From Bacteriovoracaceae bacterium (GTDB taxonomy: Bacteria > Bdellovibrionota > Bacteriovoracia > Bacteriovoracales > Bacteriovoracaceae), in the NCBI GenBank assembly GCA_947442115.1, contig CANEVK010000071.1:1-10406 (forward strand): DNA of 10,406 nt. Reading direction: 5' to 3'. Made by a program: the position numbers and the translations under genes. Below are positions 6,824 to 10,406 of the stretch, in pieces (the stretch's first letter is position 1; each line of letters starts with the position of its first letter). The notes beneath the pieces were generated by a model that ran no database searches, was not told the origin of the DNA, and worked only from the letters and a program-made list of their open reading frames with translations.

Positions 6824-6903
6824 TGGAAACGGTTATCGTCAGCTATTAAGCTTTTAAGTCAGGGCTTTTAAAGATTAGTCTATTTAAATCCGAATAGATA
6901 AGT
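6824..6903 (+). promoter_or_regulatory. Leader of the giant lipoprotein gene
   Basis: This 80-bp gap contains GATGGA (6822-6827, overlapping the previous stop) and GGTTATCG (6831-6838), the same pair seen at 5872-5885. A direct repeat GCTTTTAA is found at 6850-6857 and 6864-6871, 14 bp apart. No strong ribosome site precedes ATG 6904, and no intrinsic terminator is seen. A promoter is plausible but cannot be placed. Confidence 0.3.
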
Positions 6904-9900
6904 ATGAGTTTTATGGATAAGGTGCTGATATTTGCACTTTTTTTACTCGTTTCTTGTGTCATGGAAGTAAAAGACCCTCCGGGCCTTAGAGAAGGGGCCG
7001 TGTCTACTTCTTTGCCTGCTCCAACAATCCTATCTTTGAATGGTATTAACTCTGTAGCTAGTGAGCAGACTCCCTCTGTTTTGATAGAAGGTGTTCAGGA
7101 TGGATTTACAGTAAAACTTTATTCTGATCAGTGCATAACAGAGGTCGCAAGTGGAGTCTCCACTACAACTTCAATGACTTTAACTTCAACTCAATTAACT
7201 GATGGTAATTATACTTTCTATGCGAAATCTTTTGATGCCGATGGATTATCTAGTGCATGTTCATCAGCAAACGTAACTTATACACTAGATACTTTGGATC
7301 CTGTTCTAACAAGTGCAAGTATCACCAATTCTTCTCCTACGAGCACTAGAACATATAGCTTAACTTATTCTTCTGTTACCGGAAGTTATGCACATTATTG
7401 CATCCAAGAGAACTCAACCGTTTTAGAAAATTGTAATTGGATTACGGGTGCATTGCCAGCGACTTTTATGACATCAGATTCTCAAAACTCTAAGGTCTTA
7501 TCAATTTGGCTTCGTGATGAAGCAGGTAATATGAGTTCAAGAGTTGATACAAATTCAGTTTTGCTTGACTCTATTTCTTCATTGGCACCAAATGCTCTCG
7601 CATTGCTGGTTCCGAATAGTTCTCCTTACAATGATCCAACCCCGTCCTTGACAGTGAGTGGAGTTGTTTTCGGGGACACAGTCAGTTTATATTCCGGATC
7701 ATCTTGTTCAATTCTCAGTCTTGTTGCTTCGGGAGTTGCGGCCGGAGTTACGGTGGACCTAACAACATCAAGTTTAAGTGATGGTGATTACACTTTTTAT
7801 GCTAATTCAATTGATCCAGCTGGAAATGCCAGTGGATGCTCGAGTACTAGTGTTAATTATACTCTAGATACTGTTGCGCCTGGACTCTCTTCGGTGACGG
7901 TATCGAATCCTAATCCGACAACGAGTAACAGTTATAATTTATCTTTTGGAGCGGCTACTGGAAGTTTTGCTAGCTACTGTATTCTAGAGAACTCCACATC
8001 TTTGGGAAGTTGTTCATGGACCTCAGGAGTGTTGCCAGCAAGTTTGACGGTATCATCAACAAACAACGCTAAGGTTCTCTCAGTTTGGTTAAAAGACGCT
8101 GCCTCAAATGTTAGTGCTAGAGTGGATTCTAATTCAATCACTCTGGATACAACGGCGCCATCAATCGCAATCACTTCTCCAGCTAATTCAAGCTATATCA
8201 ATGCCGCAACTGATTCATCGACCTTCACGGTCTCTGGAACATGTTCTGAAAATGGTCGCTCTGTGATATTGAAAATCGATGGAACAGCTGTAGCAACATT
8301 AGGTGGCGTTTGCGATGGAGCGAATTTCACTTCAACTATTAATTCGACTGCTCTTGCTGCTGGGGCCATGAGTTTTACGGCCGTCATATCTGATGCTGCG
8401 GGAAATACGACAACTTCTTCTGCGGTGGGAGTGATTCGTGATGTAACCGCTCCAACCTTAAGTGGTCTTAGCGATGATACTACTCCTAGAAAAATGAAAA
8501 CCTGGGCCTGGAGTTGTTCTGAAACTTGTACCTATCAATATGTCATTGATACAGTATCGAATACCACTCCAAGTAGTGCATTTGGATTGACTTCCACTGA
8601 CTCACAGTCATCTGGGAGTGCCATTTATTATATTCATGCACGAGCGAAAGATGCCGCGGGCAATTTAAGTATTGTGACCCACGCATCTGCCCTCTTAGAC
8701 AATACTGCGCCAACAGCTCCTACTGGAGTGAGTGACGGAAATTATTTAGCTTCACTCGCCGCATCTCCTAATATTACATGGACTGCCTCCAGTGACGCCA
8801 ACGGTGTAGATCACTACGAAGTGGCCATCGGAACCTCAATCGGAAATTCTGATACGAAGTCTTGGGCAACTGCCTCCTCAGGAAACTCATTTGGCAGTCT
8901 CTCACTCTCGAGTGAAACAACTTATTATGCAAGTATTCGCGCTGTAGATGAGGCGGGAAATATTTCAACCGTGGCCCAAGGCAATGGCTGGATTGCAGAC
9001 ACGACTCTTCCGGGGGCTCCAAGTTCAGTAACCCTTGGTTCTGTTCCTAGTAGCTTAACCACAACCCCAACAATTTCTTGGACAGCTCCAACTGATGCTA
9101 GTGGCATTGGTTCTTATGAAGTGAAACTGTTTAAAGCTTCTGATCACTCAATGGTTAAAGATTGGACAGCAATTGCTTCGGGAGATCAACTTACATCTGT
9201 CTCACTCATTGTTTCCACAAATTATTATGTCAAAGTCCGGGCCACGGACAATGCCGGTAACGTGGGAACTTCCTACGGACAAAGTTCAAGCTGGACTTCA
9301 CTTCCTCCTCCTTGTACCGCCGCCAATCAGGTTTTTACTTTCACGAATGGAAATCAAAATGTAATCGTTCCTGCTAACTGTACGGCTGCCACTATTAAGG
9401 CATGGGGCGCAGGTGGCGGTGGGGCCGGAGTCGCCCAGGGTGGAGGCGGAGGATTTTCTCAATCCACCATAGGTGTACTTGCTGGTGAAACACTCATAGT
9501 ACAAGTCGCTGGTGGTGGAACTAAATATATTGGAGATCAAGGTGCGGGCGGAGGCGGTGGAGCTTCAATTGTTAAAAGATCATCGATACCGTTAATTATT
9601 GCGGCCGGCGGCGGCGGAGCGGGTGCCTCGTATTCAGGAGTTGGCGGTGGTGCAGGTGCTCCTGGTGGTGGTTTAACAGGCCTTACAGGTTCAGCAAGCA
9701 CATGTACTGGTGGTCTGGGTGGTACTCAATCTGCCACTGGTGCGATTGGTTCCCTAAGTGGAGCGTGTGTCGCAGCTGTTGGTAGTACAGGGGCCAGCTT
9801 TTATACTGAGACCGAGTACTGTGATGAGGGATGTTGGTATGAGTATGTGTTTGACTTTGAAGGAAGTGCCGGGGGATGGCCGAATGGAGGTTGGAGTGGA

Positions 9901-10406
9901 AGGGGATTTTATTTGACCTCTTCTGCCGGCGGCGGTGGTGGTGGTGGGTATTTTAATGGGGCCGGAGGAAACGGAAATAATAGTAGTCAGGTTGGTGCCG
10001 GGGGAGGCGGAGGTGGTTCTTCGTATTCATCTGGAATTTCCCAAATTACAACTGCTGGCTCAGGGGCCATTGCGGGCAACACTGGTGATGTGGATTATGC
10101 TTCGAATGCTGGGGCAGGTGGAGCTGCAGGCACAAATGGAAATCCTGGAAGAGTAGTCATCATGTGGTCGCAGACGAACGTTCCCTTTGTTGATGCTCCT
10201 ACGCCAATCACATTGAGCACGACTATCACCAATACGAATCAGACCCCAGTGATTACATGGTCAGCAATTACCGGGGCCGGTGGAATTAATCACTATGAAG
10301 CGCAAATTTATAAAGCCGCAGATAACAGCATTGTTATGTCTTGGACAACTCTGGTCTCAGGTGGCAAGTTTACAGGATTGTATCTAGAGCCAAATTCTTC
10401 TTACTA
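6904..10406 (+). CDS. Giant multidomain surface lipoprotein (Ig/FnIII-like plus glycine-rich domain), 3' end outside window
   Basis: A single frame is open from ATG 6904 past the window end (more than 1,167 codons, no stop). Residues 1-18 are a lipoprotein signal with lipobox Leu-Val-Ser-Cys18; Val at +2 suits outer-membrane sorting. ATG 6913 (residue 4) is an alternative start. Domains in order are: two copies of a Cys-containing two-domain module (40-228 and 229-418); an Ig-like domain (419-517) with 'DAAGN'; a Cys-bearing Ig-like domain (518-603); two FnIII-like domains (604-703, 704-803); a glycine-rich domain (804-1091); and a third FnIII-like domain from 1092. Most boundaries carry the D-x-T-A-P linker (e.g. 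LDTVAP, LDTTAP, RDVTAP, LDNTAP) typical of bacterial Ig-like arrays. The likely role is a lipid-anchored rod or adhesin displayed at the cell surface. The ligand is unknown, and C-terminal domains remain unseen. Confidence 0.9.
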   Translation, partial: MSFMDKVLIFALFLLVSCVMEVKDPPGLREGAVSTSLPAPTILSLNGINSVASEQTPSVLIEGVQDGFTVKLYSDQCITEVASGVSTTTSMTLTSTQLTDGNYTFYAKSFDADGLSSACSSANVTYTLDTLDPVLTSASITNSSPTSTRTYSLTYSSVTGSYAHYCIQENSTVLENCNWITGALPATFMTSDSQNSKVLSIWLRDEAGNMSSRVDTNSVLLDSISSLAPNALALLVPNSSPYNDPTPSLTVSGVVFGDTVSLYSGSSCSILSLVASGVAAGVTVDLTTSSLSDGDYTFYANSIDPAGNASGCSSTSVNYTLDTVAPGLSSVTVSNPNPTTSNSYNLSFGAATGSFASYCILENSTSLGSCSWTSGVLPASLTVSSTNNAKVLSVWLKDAASNVSARVDSNSITLDTTAPSIAITSPANSSYINAATDSSTFTVSGTCSENGRSVILKIDGTAVATLGGVCDGANFTSTINSTALAAGAMSFTAVISDAAGNTTTSSAVGVIRDVTAPTLSGLSDDTTPRKMKTWAWSCSETCTYQYVIDTVSNTTPSSAFGLTSTDSQSSGSAIYYIHARAKDAAGNLSIVTHASALLDNTAPTAPTGVSDGNYLASLAASPNITWTASSDANGVDHYEVAIGTSIGNSDTKSWATASSGNSFGSLSLSSETTYYASIRAVDEAGNISTVAQGNGWIADTTLPGAPSSVTLGSVPSSLTTTPTISWTAPTDASGIGSYEVKLFKASDHSMVKDWTAIASGDQLTSVSLIVSTNYYVKVRATDNAGNVGTSYGQSSSWTSLPPPCTAANQVFTFTNGNQNVIVPANCTAATIKAWGAGGGGAGVAQGGGGGFSQSTIGVLAGETLIVQVAGGGTKYIGDQGAGGGGGASIVKRSSIPLIIAAGGGGAGASYSGVGGGAGAPGGGLTGLTGSASTCTGGLGGTQSATGAIGSLSGACVAAVGSTGASFYTETEYCDEGCWYEYVFDFEGSAGGWPNGGWSGRGFYLTSSAGGGGGGGYFNGAGGNGNNSSQVGAGGGGGGSSYSSGISQITTAGSGAIAGNTGDVDYASNAGAGGAAGTNGNPGRVVIMWSQTNVPFVDAPTPITLSTTITNTNQTPVITWSAITGAGGINHYEAQIYKAADNSIVMSWTTLVSGGKFTGLYLEPNSSY
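7021..8157 (+). repeat. Tandem duplication of a two-domain Cys module in the lipoprotein
   Basis: Unit 1 (7021-7587) and unit 2 (7588-8157) align along their length, each about 190 residues. Matching segments include 'DGNYTFYAKSFD'/'DGDYTFYANSID', 'VTYTLDT'/'VNYTLDT', 'YCIQENST'/'YCILENST' and 'KVLSIWLRDEAGN'/'KVLSVWLKDAASN'. Four cysteines per unit are conserved (residues 77, 119, 166, 177 and 268, 312, 359, 370), with an offset of 191-193, suggesting two disulfides per unit. Nucleotide identity is only moderate, so the duplication is old. Confidence 0.85.
8713..9312 (+). repeat. Paired FnIII-like domains in the lipoprotein
   Basis: Two adjacent domains of 100 residues each (8713-9012 and 9013-9312) share the pattern I-S/T-W-T-A ... 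D-A-x-G ... Y-E-V, then W-x-x-A-x-S-G, then a 'TYYASIRAVDEAGN'/'NYYVKVRATDNAGN' strand near the end. This is the fibronectin type III-like layout (early Trp, late Tyr-x-V-x-A). A third copy of the same pattern (ITWSA ... HYEAQIYKAADNS) resumes at 10177 after the glycine-rich domain and runs off the window. Confidence 0.75.
9313..10176 (+). other. Glycine-rich, probable polyglycine-II domain within the lipoprotein
   Basis: Residues 804-1091 open with a strand pair (QVFTFTNGNQNVIVPANC ... IKAWGAGGGGAG), which is the usual entry to secreted glycine-rich domains. Runs of Gly follow: GGGGG near 9436, GGGG near 9608, a run of seven Gly codons at 9928-9948 followed by 'YFNGAGGNG', and six Gly near 10009. 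The domain closes with 'GNPGRVVIMW'. Six cysteines (804, 826, 934, 955, 973, 977) could stabilise it. The overall plan recalls the glycine-rich domain of ALK/LTK receptors and phage tip adhesins, where Gly runs pack as polyglycine-II helices. The family resemblance is from memory of those proteins, not a search. Confidence 0.75.

Noticed and set aside
7974..9540. Several minus-strand open frames opposite the lipoprotein gene
   Set aside because: They lie antisense to a continuous, domain-rich plus-strand frame. Their proteins show no domains, as expected from Ser/Thr/Ala-rich coding DNA read backwards.
9420..10060. Gly-rich repeats as a CRISPR array or a DNA tandem repeat
   Set aside because: The repeats are short, irregular Gly codon runs in one open frame, without regular repeat/spacer spacing.
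9935..10156. Plus-strand 73-codon frame in the glycine-rich region
   Set aside because: It is an out-of-frame reading of Gly codons (GGN read as GTG/GAG-type codons) inside the lipoprotein frame.

Overview
The window looks like chromosomal sequence from a low-to-moderate-GC Gram-negative bacterium. My best guess is the Bdellovibrionota (Bdellovibrio/Bacteriovorax-type predators and relatives). That guess rests on style, not on a marker gene: large secreted proteins with Cys-rich RCC1 repeats, an outer-membrane-type lipobox followed by long arrays of Ig-like and fibronectin-like domains, and TTG starts. There is no rRNA, tRNA, CRISPR array, integrase or transposase in the window.

Layout: (1) 1-1725, plus strand: the 3' part of a large RCC1-repeat protein with at least eleven repeats, its 5' end lying outside the window. 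(2) 1731-4395, minus strand: three genes that read in the order PlsC-like acyltransferase, then an overlapping GNAT-like acyltransferase, then a secreted protein with a probable glycosidase-like TIM barrel. The last of these ends 5 bp from the RCC1 gene, in convergent orientation. (3) 4396-4655: a divergent intergenic region. (4) 4656-6823, plus strand: a cytoplasmic (alpha/alpha)6-barrel glycosidase-like protein, then a membrane-anchored or exported protein with a beta-barrel-like C-terminal half. (5) 6904 to the window end, plus strand: an open frame of more than 1,167 codons with no stop inside the window. It encodes a giant surface lipoprotein made of a duplicated two-domain Cys-containing module, further Ig/FnIII-like domains, and a long glycine-rich domain inserted between FnIII-like domains.

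How the genes may work together: the two flanking genes are both cell-surface type proteins (repeat propeller; lipid-anchored adhesin-like rod). The overlapping acyltransferase pair is a likely lipid-modifying unit, and its gene pairing resembles the O-acyl/N-acyl pair of aminolipid (ornithine-lipid type) synthesis, which is inference only. The two glycosidase-like proteins suggest glycan handling, one secreted and one cytoplasmic. No link between these units is proven by the sequence.

The most noteworthy signals are: the ALK-like, probable polyglycine-II glycine-rich domain in the lipoprotein; an RCC1 repeat that has lost both of its paired cysteines together; and an 11-base homopolymer near the start of the PlsC-like gene, where loss of one base creates an immediate stop.
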